Source of the DNA: an uncultured Bacteroidales bacterium
GTDB taxonomy: Bacteria > Bacteroidota > Bacteroidia > Bacteroidales > P3
DNA: 64,000 nt
Direction: 5' to 3'
NCBI GenBank assembly: GCA_944320465.1
Contig: CALUHO010000011.1
Location: 1-64,000, forward strand
Shown in pieces: positions 39,110 to 48,006 of this stretch. Within the stretch, counting starts at the first letter, position 1. Every line of letters begins with the position of its first letter. The translations under genes and the position numbers were made by a program. The notes below the pieces were generated by a model. It made no database searches. It had not been told where the DNA came from and worked only from the letters and a program-made list of their open reading frames with translations.

Positions 39110-39316
39110 CTACTCCACTGTCCGCAAAAGATCCTTGAAAGACATCGATATCTTCTCTCCCGTGGAGAAGTCGTACAGGGTCTTCTCCCGGATGACGTAA
39201 TACAAAAGCCAGTACTGCTTCAAGGCCTCCAAGTACTGGTCCAAGCTGCTGTCCTTGTCCGTCCGCGCATTCCAGTAACGGGAAAAATCCGTCTTGGCCA
39301 TCACGTACAGCAACAA
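39110..39316 (-). pseudogene. C-terminal remnant, possibly of a TolC-like protein
   Basis: A 68-residue frame with no normal beginning. It reads TDKDSSLDQYLEALKQYWLLYYVIREKTLYDF, a helix-rich pattern (given here in parts: SSLDQYLEALKQYW, LLYYVIREKTLYDF) like the last helix of some Bacteroidetes TolC-family exporters. It directly follows a broken GLPGLI fragment on the same strand. The assignment is a weak resemblance. Confidence 0.3.
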
Positions 39317-39348
39317 ATCCTCCTATTATGCTATTATGGTGTGCCAGA

Positions 39349-39576
39349 CTAATCATTCCGGAAAGTTTTCCCTATGTTCACAACCCGTTCGTCTTCATAC
39401 CGTGCCTCATGGTTTTCATCCCAGAAAGACATCTTGTAGCGTATTTGCAGATAGGCCGTATCCAAAACCGCCTCTTTCGGCTTTACAGACTGCACAGACG
39501 GATAATACGGCTACGCAAACAAAGCGGAAGCGGCAAAAAAACATGAAAAAACAAGAAAAAGTTTCAAAGCATTCAT
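39349..39576 (-). pseudogene. GLPGLI family N-terminal fragment with amber codon 22
   Basis: From ATG 39576 the frame encodes a signal peptide (MNALKLFLVFSCFFAASALFA), then TAG at codon 22 (39513-39511). It continues in frame as PYYPSVQSVKPKEAVLDTAY and LQIRYKMSFWDENHEARY before stopping at 39349. This matches the N-terminus of the next GLPGLI gene (EEVLDTAFLRVRYEMEFW). The GLPGLI motif and C-terminal half are missing. The amber codon is at the same codon number and same structural place as in the copy at 39912-40802. Confidence 0.7.
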
Positions 39577-39682
39577 TTCCAAGACTCTTTTTAGCCAAAA
39601 ACAAGGATTTCCCGGTTTGGCCCGGGTGTGTTCCTCCCACAACAGGTATAAGAAAGTGTTGAGGAAAATGAAACCTTCCTTC

Positions 39683-39763
39683 CTACCAGCCTTGCGGCAG
39701 GCTGATACAGGACAAATCGTTCTTCCCGATAAAAGCTAAATATTGATTGATACTCCGCTTCAT
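39683..39763 (-). CDS. Possible 26-residue peptide
   Basis: An ORF with a strong Shine-Dalgarno (GAGGAGGTG, four to six bases before the ATG) encoding MKRSINQYLAFIGKNDLSCI and ending SLPQGW. Its C-terminal half resembles two remnants at 35510-35727. It sits between two GLPGLI genes, much as the GG-motif peptide sits next to the first GLPGLI gene. It has no GG cleavage site. It could be a small product peptide, a translated leader or a remnant. Confidence 0.35.
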   Translation of the reverse strand: MKRSINQYLAFIGKNDLSCISLPQGW

Positions 39764-39911
39764 CTGCACCTCCTCTGTTAAGAATGCAACGGATTTTTAC
39801 TATCGACCACAAGTTTACAAGATTTTCACGACACGGTAAAATCCGGATTCCACTTGCACAAAAAGCCAAAACGTGAACCGGGAAAATCGCCTCAAGCATC
39901 CTGTCCGCCAC

Positions 39912-40802
39912 CTACTCCAATTCTATCGGGGTATAAAAGAGGCCGCAATCCTGGATGTCATCCTCGGTAGCCATATGCCAATCGCCTTTTTCCATATCAT
40001 GGACCGTTATCCAATAGCCCATGGATTTCCATATGCGGCAAGGATTGGCATACACCCGTTCGATTTGTTTCCGCGCTTGAACCGGAGACACCTTTTGCAA
40101 GACAATCTGCCTTTCGGCGACAGGCCAGCGGCCTTTTTCCAAACCCCGCATCTCCCACGAATAATCCCCCCGCTTATCGACAACCCGGATTATCAAGCCC
40201 GGCAAACCACCGAACACGTAAGGACCTCCATCCACAGGGATTGCCGGACAATACCAGGCTTCATACTCCCGCCCCCGGTATTCCGTTTCCGCCTTCTGGC
40301 ATACATACCCGGCAATACTATCCGTTTCCTGCACGAGGTGCCATTCCAGGTTTCCCCTTTTCTCCTCATATTGCAGTATGGACAGAAGCTTTACCAATCG
40401 GAAACGGCAGCGCACACGCTTATCCGGCAGCAATATCCATTCAGCCGGATACACCGTTTCCTGTTCCACGGTCAACATATCGCCCCCTGCCCCTGCGATG
40501 CTGTCGTACAGGTGCAATCTTTCACTACAATCGTGCCTTGCCGCCTCACCGATTTCCACCATTCTGAAATCCTGACACTTGGCATCACCCAAATGATTCC
40601 AGAACTCCATTTCGTAACGAACCCGCAGAAAAGCCGTATCCAAGACTTCCTCCGACTCCCAGGCGGAAACCAAAGGAATATTCAAATAAGGATCCATCTT
40701 GCTTCCGGCTATCAACCCCATCACTTTCTGCACCTCCTACTGGGCGCACACCGGCCCCAGAAGCAAGAACAGGCCTCCGAACAATAGTTTCAAACAATTC
40801 AT
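39912..40802 (-). pseudogene. GLPGLI family protein with amber codon 22
   Basis: A full-length GLPGLI protein apart from one stop. ATG 40802 gives a signal peptide (MNCLKLLFGGLFLLLGPVCA then Q). TAG at codon 22 (40739-40737) stands where a Gln codon CAG would fit. The frame then runs unbroken through GGLPGLIIRVVDKRGDYSW to FYTPIELE at 39912. The amber is followed by AGGAGGTG and an ATG 12 bases later, so translation could restart without the signal peptide. Function of the family is unknown; members are exported and often lie near RiPP or TonB-receptor genes. Confidence 0.75.
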
Positions 40803-40855
40803 AACCAAAAACACTTAATCATCCTTATCGGAAACATGCCTATCGGATCCTATTT

Positions 40856-41548
40856 TCACCCATTCCGGCCACGAACATAAAATTCCGGATGCGCGTCTTT
40901 CAAATAGGCTTCATATCCTCCAGGCAAGGGAATACCGTACATCTCATGCATAGCCCGCAGCGGAACCAGATAAATATCGACACGCCGCTCATCCACATGT
41001 ACCACGTCCGGGATAATGCAACCCCGGCCTCCAAAAGCTCCATACATCGAAAACAATTTCTTGGATTTCCGAACCTGGCAAATCCAAACAGCATAATGCT
41101 GGTCGTACACCACAGCATAAGAAGCTGTTTAAAATTTTTTACAATCCTGAAAAGAATGAATCTTGAGGGGGCGGTTTCAGGATTTTGTTTGCCCATCGGG
41201 GGCTATTTGGGGTCTTGCTTGCGTTTTTCACGTCAGATAGCTGGGCTATCCTCCTTTGAAAAACGCCGCGCCATCCCTCCAAATCCCCTCCCGATGGCCT
41301 AAACAAATAAATTTAAACAGCTTCTAACAATAAGGATACAAGTCGCCAGTCCGAACCCTCCCCCATAAGGATTGCACATAGGCCGGATTGGTTTCCCTCT
41401 GGCTTTCTTTCATCCCATGCAGATAGGAAAGCTGCCAGCCCAGGCTTTCCAGCCTTCCACCCGGCAACGTAACTGCCCGGCAGACTGTTGAAGCCACCGC
41501 AAAAACCACTTGCCCTGTTCCACGCCCAAGACAAGGCTCGAAACCCAT
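40856..41548 (-). pseudogene. Unrecognised gene disrupted by a family A element
   Basis: Two pieces (41548-41328 and 41117-40856) read in one frame once the 204-bp element and one TAA duplicate are removed. The junction becomes GDLYPYCYAVVYDQHYAV. The rejoined ORF is about 160 codons, with a C-terminus containing RRVDIYLVPLRAMHEMYG and ending FYVRGRNG. I do not recognise the family. The first 35 codons look unlike coding sequence, so the true start may already be lost. It lies between the TolC gene and a GLPGLI gene. Confidence 0.5.
41121..41324. mobile_element. Family A MITE-like element, copy 2 (inverted)
   Basis: 204 bp, opposite orientation to copies 1 and 3, with the same terminal repeats and internal hairpin. 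It is flanked by perfect TAA duplicates (41118-41120 and 41325-41327). It interrupts an ORF that rejoins in frame on precise removal, which defines the element ends and the 3-bp target duplication. Confidence 0.92.
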
Positions 41549-41569
41549 TGAAAATACCCAAAACGCAAA

Positions 41570-43036
41570 TCATTCCCCCATCCCGGCACCGCAGCGGGAA
41601 AGGTAGTCGTGCAAGGCGTTCCGGTAGGCGATTTCTTGATCCACGCATTTGTCGGCCACCGAACGGAACTTGGTCTGCGCCTGCAACAACTCCGACAAAG
41701 GCGACATCCCCGCCCGATAATAGGCATTGAGCTTCTCCACGCTGGCACGAGCCGTGGCCTCGCTCTTCCGCGCTATCTGCAATTGGTCCCAAGCCACAGT
41801 CAAGTCAAGCCAAAGCTTGCGGATTTGCAACAATATCTGTTGCTGCAAGAAATCCCGCTCGTTTTCGGCCTTTTCCATCTGGTAGCCCAAACGCTGCATC
41901 TTGCGGGCCGTCTTGCCCCAATCCGAAAGCGGAATCTGGGCCATCACATAAACCGCCCCGTTGAACTCCCCGTTGCTGAGCAGGTTCCCGTAACCATACG
42001 AACCCCCGATGCCGATTTGAGGCAAAGCCTCGCCCAAGGCCATCTTCTTCTGGAGCCGGGAAGCATCGACGGAAAGATCCAGCAAACGCATTTCCTGCTG
42101 CCGGGACGCGATTTCCTCTTCCGGCACGAAATACGAGGAAGGCGGCAGCAAGGAATCCAAGCGGTCGGTCAGGAAAATGCTGTCCAAGGCCGGCAGGGAA
42201 TCCAAGACCACGCTCTGATAGGGATTGTATTCCAAGCCTATCGTATTGAACAGGTTCATCTTGGCCAATTTGATACCGCTCTCCACCTGGATAAAGCCCG
42301 AACGGACCTCATCCCGCTTGAGTTCCACCTGCATCACATCGGTTTCCGTGGCCAAGCCAGCCTGCCGGGCCGATGCCACATCCTTGTACAAAGTGTCCAA
42401 CAGCGTGGCTAATTCCTGCAAGGTGATACGTTTTTCCTCCAAGGAAACCACCTGCCAATAACCGCTCTCCACCTCCTTGTCCATATCCCGCACGGCAATC
42501 TGCTCCTGCAAGGCAGCGGCTTCCACCCCCACGGCGGCCAAACGGTTCCCATTCACGATACGGCCCCCGGCAAAGACGGGTTGCATGGCCGAAACCGAAG
42601 CCATGAAACCCCGGTGCAGCATCGTATATTCGGCATTGAATCCATATTGCGTTGCCAACTCGTCCATGAGTTCCTGCAAGCGGACCGCAAAATCGGATGT
42701 ACCGAGGATGTCGGTCAAACCGATTTCAAGCATGGGCTGCAAGGCAGCGAATCCGAAAGCCGTAGCGGATACACTAGGGAAATAAGCCGCCAAGGCTTCC
42801 TGCTTCTGGGCCTTGGCAGCCAAGATATCTAAGCGGGCGTTCTTGACGGCCATGCTGTTTTCCACGGCCATCCGGCGGCAGTCTTCCACCGAGAGTTCGA
42901 GCCTAGGCGACTGCCCTTGAATCGTCTGCGCCTGAAGCGAACCACCGGTTCCAAACCCGCACACTCCACATAAGCCGCCCAACACCAAGGCAAAACCGCC
43001 AAATCCCAAGCGTATGTTTCTCCTTAGATTATTCAT
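41570..43036 (-). CDS. TolC-family outer-membrane efflux protein
   Basis: Outer-membrane channel of a tripartite efflux pump, 488 residues from ATG 43036. That start has a strong GGAGG six to ten bases upstream and yields a signal peptide (LGFGGFALVLGGLCGVCGFG, then SLQAQ). Two long coiled-coil repeats with Ala/Gln/Leu patterns are seen, for example DILAAKAQKQEALAAYFPSV and KLNAYYRAGMSPLSELLQAQ. The start overlaps the end of the RND gene by eight bases. Third gene of the MFP-RND-TolC operon. Confidence 0.9.
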   Translation of the reverse strand: MNNLRRNIRLGFGGFALVLGGLCGVCGFGTGGSLQAQTIQGQSPRLELSVEDCRRMAVENSMAVKNARLDILAAKAQKQEALAAYFPSVSATAFGFAALQPMLEIGLTDILGTSDFAVRLQELMDELATQYGFNAEYTMLHRGFMASVSAMQPVFAGGRIVNGNRLAAVGVEAAALQEQIAVRDMDKEVESGYWQVVSLEEKRITLQELATLLDTLYKDVASARQAGLATETDVMQVELKRDEVRSGFIQVESGIKLAKMNLFNTIGLEYNPYQSVVLDSLPALDSIFLTDRLDSLLPPSSYFVPEEEIASRQQEMRLLDLSVDASRLQKKMALGEALPQIGIGGSYGYGNLLSNGEFNGAVYVMAQIPLSDWGKTARKMQRLGYQMEKAENERDFLQQQILLQIRKLWLDLTVAWDQLQIARKSEATARASVEKLNAYYRAGMSPLSELLQAQTKFRSVADKCVDQEIAYRNALHDYLSRCGAGMGE

Positions 43037-46000
43037 GCTCTCCTCCTTCCCTCGTTTGCAATGCCTGCACCGCTTGCCTTTCCCGAACGGTCTGCCCCGC
43101 CTGACCAAAATTCCTTTGCTTGGCCATCCTCCGCTTCTCCCCTATCTGGAAAATCTGCCAGTATGACACCGGCATAATCAGCACAATCAAGATAATCGAA
43201 AGCATCGTCCCGAAACAAATCACCACCCCCATCGGCTTCCACAGGAAATCCCCGCTGAGAATCATCGGCAATACGCCCAAAGCCGTGGTGCAGGAAGTCA
43301 GAAAGATAGGCCGCATCCTGCGTTTACCAGCCTCCTCGGCGGCTTCCTTCAAGGGCATTCCCCTCTCAAAACGGAGTTCCTCGGCATACTCGAACATGAT
43401 AATGCCGTTGCGGACAATGATGCCCACCAAGCTAATCAAACCCAGCACGGCGGTCAACCCGAAATCGAGCCGGAACAGCCACAATCCCAGAAACGCACCG
43501 AAAAAGCAAAGCACGCTCAGCACCAATGTCAAGGCCGCAATCGAAATCTTCTTGAAATGGAAAAGCAGGAAGAAGAACAAAACCGCCACCGCGCAAATGA
43601 ATGCCATCATGATTTCCGGGCCGACATCCTTGTTGATGGCCGAAAGGCCGGCATATTCCACCCTCGCCCCCTCCGGCAGGTTCGGTTTAATATGGCTTTC
43701 CACAAAGGCTTTGATATGTTTCATCGCTTCCGGCTGGCTGCATTCGTATTTCATATCGGCCGTCACGGTCAGACAGGATTCGCCCGCCTTGCGGGGATAC
43801 GACTCCAGCTCCCATCCTGGCTGGATTTCAGCCACTTGACGCAAAGGCACCGACACACCAGGATACAGAGTCGGCAACAGGTAATTCTCCAAAACGGAAT
43901 AATCCATCTGACGGGACACCGCCTCGCTATACAGGCTCACCGGCACGGACTTCTCCCCTTCCCAGACCGTCCCTACGGGCAATCCGTTGAAAGCCCCCGA
44001 CAGAGACAAGGACACCATGCTCTTGTTAATGCCCAATCGGGAAGCCTCGTCCGGATCTAAAGAAATATCAATCGAGCTTACATAGCCATCGCAATCGGTA
44101 TGGACCCATTGCAGCACATCCCCCATGCCCGATAAAAAATGCCGGATACTGTCGGCGAAAGGCTTGAGGACTTCCGGATCCGCCCCACGAAGCTCGATGG
44201 CCACCGGCGCGGTCACCGCTTGGTAATCCATCTGCTTGAACCTCAGCAATGCCCCAGGGAACAGATGTTCGTATTTCTGCTGGCATTCCTGCAACAAAGC
44301 CTCCGTGGCCCGCAAGGACGAAGTGGTGACAATCAGTTGCGCCGTGTTCGAGCCGGGCAACATCGGCACGTAAATCGCATTGAAACGCGGCGCGCCCGTT
44401 CCGATGAACGAGGTCACCGACTTGACCCTCCGGTCGGCTGTCAGCAGCCGCTGTATGGAGTCGGCCACCTTCTCGGTCTGCTCCAAGCCTGCATTGTTTT
44501 CCAGATAAATCTCCACGGCGAAATACTCCCGGGCCGCCATCGGCATCATCTGGATGTTGAGCTGGAAGAAAAAGACCACGCCCAGAACCACCGTGCCCAG
44601 TCCCAACAACAATGTCCGGCGAGGATATTTGAAGCAAACCGCCTGCAAGCGTTCGTACCCGTTCTGCATCCCGTCGAAGAAGCGTTTCTGGACCCGGGCC
44701 AACAGACTATTGCCCTCCGCCCTCGCGCTGCCGATGAAACGGACTTCCAACGAAGGCACCACTAACATCGCATAGGCCAAAGAAGTCCCCAAGGCTATCG
44801 TGACCACCCAAGGGAAATAGCTGACGAACTCGCCGAGATAGCCGGTAATCACTTTCAAGCTCGGGAAAAACATCACGCAGATGGCGGTCGTGGCCATGAA
44901 CATCGGCATAAACAGCTCCTTGGCACTGGCGCAGGCCGCATCGATCCGCGAATAACCTTGCCCCAAGTAATTCATATAGCCATCCATCGTGATGATGGAA
45001 TCATCCACGATCATCCCCAGCACCACAATCAGCGATGCCAAGGTCACGGTATTGAGGTCGATGCCGAAAAGGTACATCAACGCCAAGGCCACCGCCGTGC
45101 AGACCGGCACGCCTGAACTGGCAATCAGGGCCGAACGCATCGGGAACAGCATCAGCATCACGAAAATCACCACCGCCATCGAAATCAGAAGGTCGCGCAG
45201 GAAGGAATACACCGAACTGCCCACCACCTTGGGCTGGTCGGTAATCCGGCTCATCGTCACGCTCTCCGGCAGACCGGTCGAAAATTCCGCCAAAACCTTG
45301 TCCACCTCCTCGCCGAAGGCCACGATATTGTTGTCCGGCCTCATCTCGATAGAGAGAATCAAGGCGGTATGCCCGTTGTACTTGACTAAAGACGAAGGTT
45401 CCTTGTAACGGCGTTCTATCCTGGCAATATCCTTGAGCCGTATCGAGTTACCGCCCGGATCCACATAGACGATATGGTTGGCGATTTCCTCCTCGGAGGC
45501 CACCAGGCTCTTGACATGTATCGGAGAATAAGCGTAACCGGTCTTGAACGTCCCGCCTAAAAGCTGCAGGCCGGAAGTCTGGTAGTTGAGCATCAAGGCG
45601 GAGGGACTGATACCGTAGGCCGAGAGCTTGTCCATGTCCACCGTGACAGCGATTTCCTCGTTCTGGGTCCCCACGATGCTTACATTGGCCGTGGCAGGAA
45701 TCGATTTGAGTCGTTCCGAAAGGTCTTCGGCATATTCCTGCATTTCCCGATAGCTCTTATCAGCCGATTCCAAGGCTATCAGCAAGGCGGAAACCGAACT
45801 GAAATTATCCACGACCGCCACCGCCAAGACTCCGGGCGGCAGGGTCATTTTGGCCGCATCCAACCGAAGCTTGATCTTGGACCAGGCTTCGTCCTTTTCC
45901 TTGGCCGGAACTGTCAAATCCACATAGATATAACAGATGCCATCCTTAGAATAGGAATAGGTGGTTTCCCGATTCACCTCCGAAAACGAGAACAAAATGT

Positions 46001-46229
46001 CTTCCAATGGCTTGGTAAGCTGTTCCTCCACTTCCTTGGCCGAAGCGCCGGGATATACGCCCGCCACAAGGCCTTGCTTGATTTCAAAGGTGGGGAACTC
46101 GTCCTTGTTCATGCGCGAAAGCCCGGCGATACCGATGGCTATCAACAGGAAAAGAATCAGATAGACTATCTTTTTCTGATGAATCATCCCCCTGATGATA
46201 CCTGAGCCTTTATCTGTACCTTTATCCAT
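43029..46229 (-). CDS. RND efflux pump inner-membrane transporter
   Basis: A 1066-residue proton-driven transporter of the AcrB/MdtC (HAE) group. The N-terminal helix is followed by the porter loop (EFPTFEIKQGLVAGVYPGAS) and helices 2-6 with GMIVDDSIITMDGYMNYLG, where the paired Asp form the proton relay. A second porter domain and the C-terminal helices (GIIVRNGIIMFEYAEEL) follow. It works with the adaptor gene six bases upstream and the TolC gene overlapping its end. Substrates are unknown: multidrug or lipid-like. Confidence 0.93.
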   Translation of the reverse strand: MDKGTDKGSGIIRGMIHQKKIVYLILFLLIAIGIAGLSRMNKDEFPTFEIKQGLVAGVYPGASAKEVEEQLTKPLEDILFSFSEVNRETTYSYSKDGICYIYVDLTVPAKEKDEAWSKIKLRLDAAKMTLPPGVLAVAVVDNFSSVSALLIALESADKSYREMQEYAEDLSERLKSIPATANVSIVGTQNEEIAVTVDMDKLSAYGISPSALMLNYQTSGLQLLGGTFKTGYAYSPIHVKSLVASEEEIANHIVYVDPGGNSIRLKDIARIERRYKEPSSLVKYNGHTALILSIEMRPDNNIVAFGEEVDKVLAEFSTGLPESVTMSRITDQPKVVGSSVYSFLRDLLISMAVVIFVMLMLFPMRSALIASSGVPVCTAVALALMYLFGIDLNTVTLASLIVVLGMIVDDSIITMDGYMNYLGQGYSRIDAACASAKELFMPMFMATTAICVMFFPSLKVITGYLGEFVSYFPWVVTIALGTSLAYAMLVVPSLEVRFIGSARAEGNSLLARVQKRFFDGMQNGYERLQAVCFKYPRRTLLLGLGTVVLGVVFFFQLNIQMMPMAAREYFAVEIYLENNAGLEQTEKVADSIQRLLTADRRVKSVTSFIGTGAPRFNAIYVPMLPGSNTAQLIVTTSSLRATEALLQECQQKYEHLFPGALLRFKQMDYQAVTAPVAIELRGADPEVLKPFADSIRHFLSGMGDVLQWVHTDCDGYVSSIDISLDPDEASRLGINKSMVSLSLSGAFNGLPVGTVWEGEKSVPVSLYSEAVSRQMDYSVLENYLLPTLYPGVSVPLRQVAEIQPGWELESYPRKAGESCLTVTADMKYECSQPEAMKHIKAFVESHIKPNLPEGARVEYAGLSAINKDVGPEIMMAFICAVAVLFFFLLFHFKKISIAALTLVLSVLCFFGAFLGLWLFRLDFGLTAVLGLISLVGIIVRNGIIMFEYAEELRFERGMPLKEAAEEAGKRRMRPIFLTSCTTALGVLPMILSGDFLWKPMGVVICFGTMLSIILIVLIMPVSYWQIFQIGEKRRMAKQRNFGQAGQTVRERQAVQALQTREGGEHE

Positions 46230-46235
46230 GACGTG

Positions 46236-47402
46236 CTACTCCTTTCCGGGTTTTGACAGGAATCGGGAATCTTCAGTCCGACCCGTAGCGGATTGCCCCG
46301 CATCGGAACGGTTCGCACCGGATTGACCCGCCGAAAAAGAAACCACCGAGGATTGAATTTCTTCTGTTTGCTCCATCCGCACCTCCACCTGCATCCCGGT
46401 ACTCACCTTGCGGCTTCCTTCCACAATCAGCAAATCCCCGGGTTCAAAGCCTTTTGAAACGATAACGCCTTTCCCGGAGAACCCCTCCACTTCCACATAG
46501 CGTTTCTCCACTTTCCGTTCGGGGTTCACCACCCAGACATATTTTCCCCGACCATCCATTTGGACCGTGGAAGCCGGAATGACGGTACCCCGGTCGTAAA
46601 GGATATCCATATAGACTTTGCCGACCATGCCGGGCATCAGCCCTTGCACCGGTTCGAGCGGTTCGAGCCTGCAATCATAGGTATGGGAAAGCAGGGATGC
46701 CGTCATGCCTTTTTCCACCATCCGGGCGCGGAAACGATGATTGTCCAAGGCAGGGATTTCCACTGCAGCTTCATCGCCCACCTGCAGCTTGCCGATTTCC
46801 GACTCCGGCACGGGAACCCTGATTTTGACCGTAGAAATATCCATGACCCGCATCAAGGGCTGCAAGGGGGACACTTCCACGCCTTCTTCTATCTGGAGGT
46901 CGCCCACCACTCCGTCGAAAGGGGCTTTGACCCGACAGTCTTCGACCGCCTGCCTTGCCGCCTCGGCCGCCGCCCTCGCCTGCGCCAACTTGGACTGGAC
47001 TTCCACCAACTGCACATCGGCTATGCTGCCGCTCTCATGCACCTGCAGCACGCGGCGGTAACCATCCTCGGCCTGCGCCAAGGTGGCTTCGGTCATCTTC
47101 AAGCTGCTTTCCACGCTTGGGGAACTTATCACAGCCAAGACCTGGCCTTGCTTCACTTCGTCTCCGGCCTTCACTTTCAACGAATCAAGCCTGCCAGGAT
47201 AACGGGCGGACAGCGTGGCGGACTTGTCGGCTTCCACTATGCCCACATAGGAAGATGTCCGCAGATTGGTATCGATGCCTACCGGGACAACCGTGACAGA
47301 CACCAAGGCGGCTTGCGCGTTCTCTTGCCGGGGCTTCTTCTCCGCACAGGACAGCAAACCGAGGAACGCGCAGCAAAGGATTATCAGATAATGTGTTCTC
47401 AT
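46236..47402 (-). CDS. RND efflux adaptor (membrane fusion) lipoprotein
   Basis: 388 residues from ATG 47402. The lipobox LGLLSC places the lipidated Cys at residue 19. Seen in order: beta-barrel/lipoyl region (SARYPGRLDSLKVKAGDEVK), an alpha hairpin (QSKLAQARAAAEAARQAVED), the second lipoyl half (VKAPFDGVVGDLQIEEG) and a membrane-proximal domain. It links the RND pump to TolC in the periplasm. A longer frame of 40 residues upstream has no lipobox sense and is rejected. No local TetR-type regulator gene was found. Confidence 0.92.
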   Translation of the reverse strand: MRTHYLIILCCAFLGLLSCAEKKPRQENAQAALVSVTVVPVGIDTNLRTSSYVGIVEADKSATLSARYPGRLDSLKVKAGDEVKQGQVLAVISSPSVESSLKMTEATLAQAEDGYRRVLQVHESGSIADVQLVEVQSKLAQARAAAEAARQAVEDCRVKAPFDGVVGDLQIEEGVEVSPLQPLMRVMDISTVKIRVPVPESEIGKLQVGDEAAVEIPALDNHRFRARMVEKGMTASLLSHTYDCRLEPLEPVQGLMPGMVGKVYMDILYDRGTVIPASTVQMDGRGKYVWVVNPERKVEKRYVEVEGFSGKGVIVSKGFEPGDLLIVEGSRKVSTGMQVEVRMEQTEEIQSSVVSFSAGQSGANRSDAGQSATGRTEDSRFLSKPGKE

Positions 47403-47782
47403 ACAATGCCCTTTCTGACCATCAAAGCCTATCCATTTGATTTCTAATGCATCACGCACAAAAAAAGCTTTGGCGAAGGTCTTCTTTTCCAGATAGCGAA
47501 GATACTGAAAAGTCGGCAGCATCGAAAAAGAAAAGAGGAAATCTTTACGAAAAGAAAAATTTAATTACCGGAATTTTTCAAACCGCCTTGCAAGGGCGGA
47601 ATTCTGGCTCTCAGGATATTCAGATGACCTTTGGGTTGGTTTCTTGACAAGAGGGCTGCAAACAAGTGCTTGGATTTGGCATAGAAATGTTGATACGGAA
47701 TACCGCTTAGCGGCATTCTCTGGTGGAACATTGGTGGAAATTTTGTATGCAAATACAGGCAAAAACGTATTCAAGAACCAAA

Positions 47783-47813
47783 ACAAAAAAGCCCCGGAGG
47801 AATCCGAGGCTTT
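47783..47813 (-). terminator. Terminator after tRNA-Pro
   Basis: On the minus strand AAAGCCTCGGA-TTCC-TCCGGGGCTTT is followed by a T-rich stretch: a rho-independent terminator 22 bases after tRNA-Pro. The whole 66-bp segment 47761-47826 is 63/66 identical to 52716-52781 behind tRNA-Arg. The remainder of 47403-47760 shows no gene. Confidence 0.85.
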
Positions 47814-47834
47814 GAAAATCAAGTCATTTCGTTG

Positions 47835-47908
<74 letters not shown>

Positions 47909-48006
47909 TCTCATCCGATGCCAGTAGAATGAAAACCAAGCCGAAGCAAAACCGGATAGACATACTCTCGGCATCAAACGGGCCGCAAAGGTACAAAAAA
48001 AGTATT

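Noticed and set aside
41313..41792. A TetR-type regulator next to the efflux operon
   Set aside because: Frames overlap the TolC gene, and no helix-turn-helix is visible in any of them.
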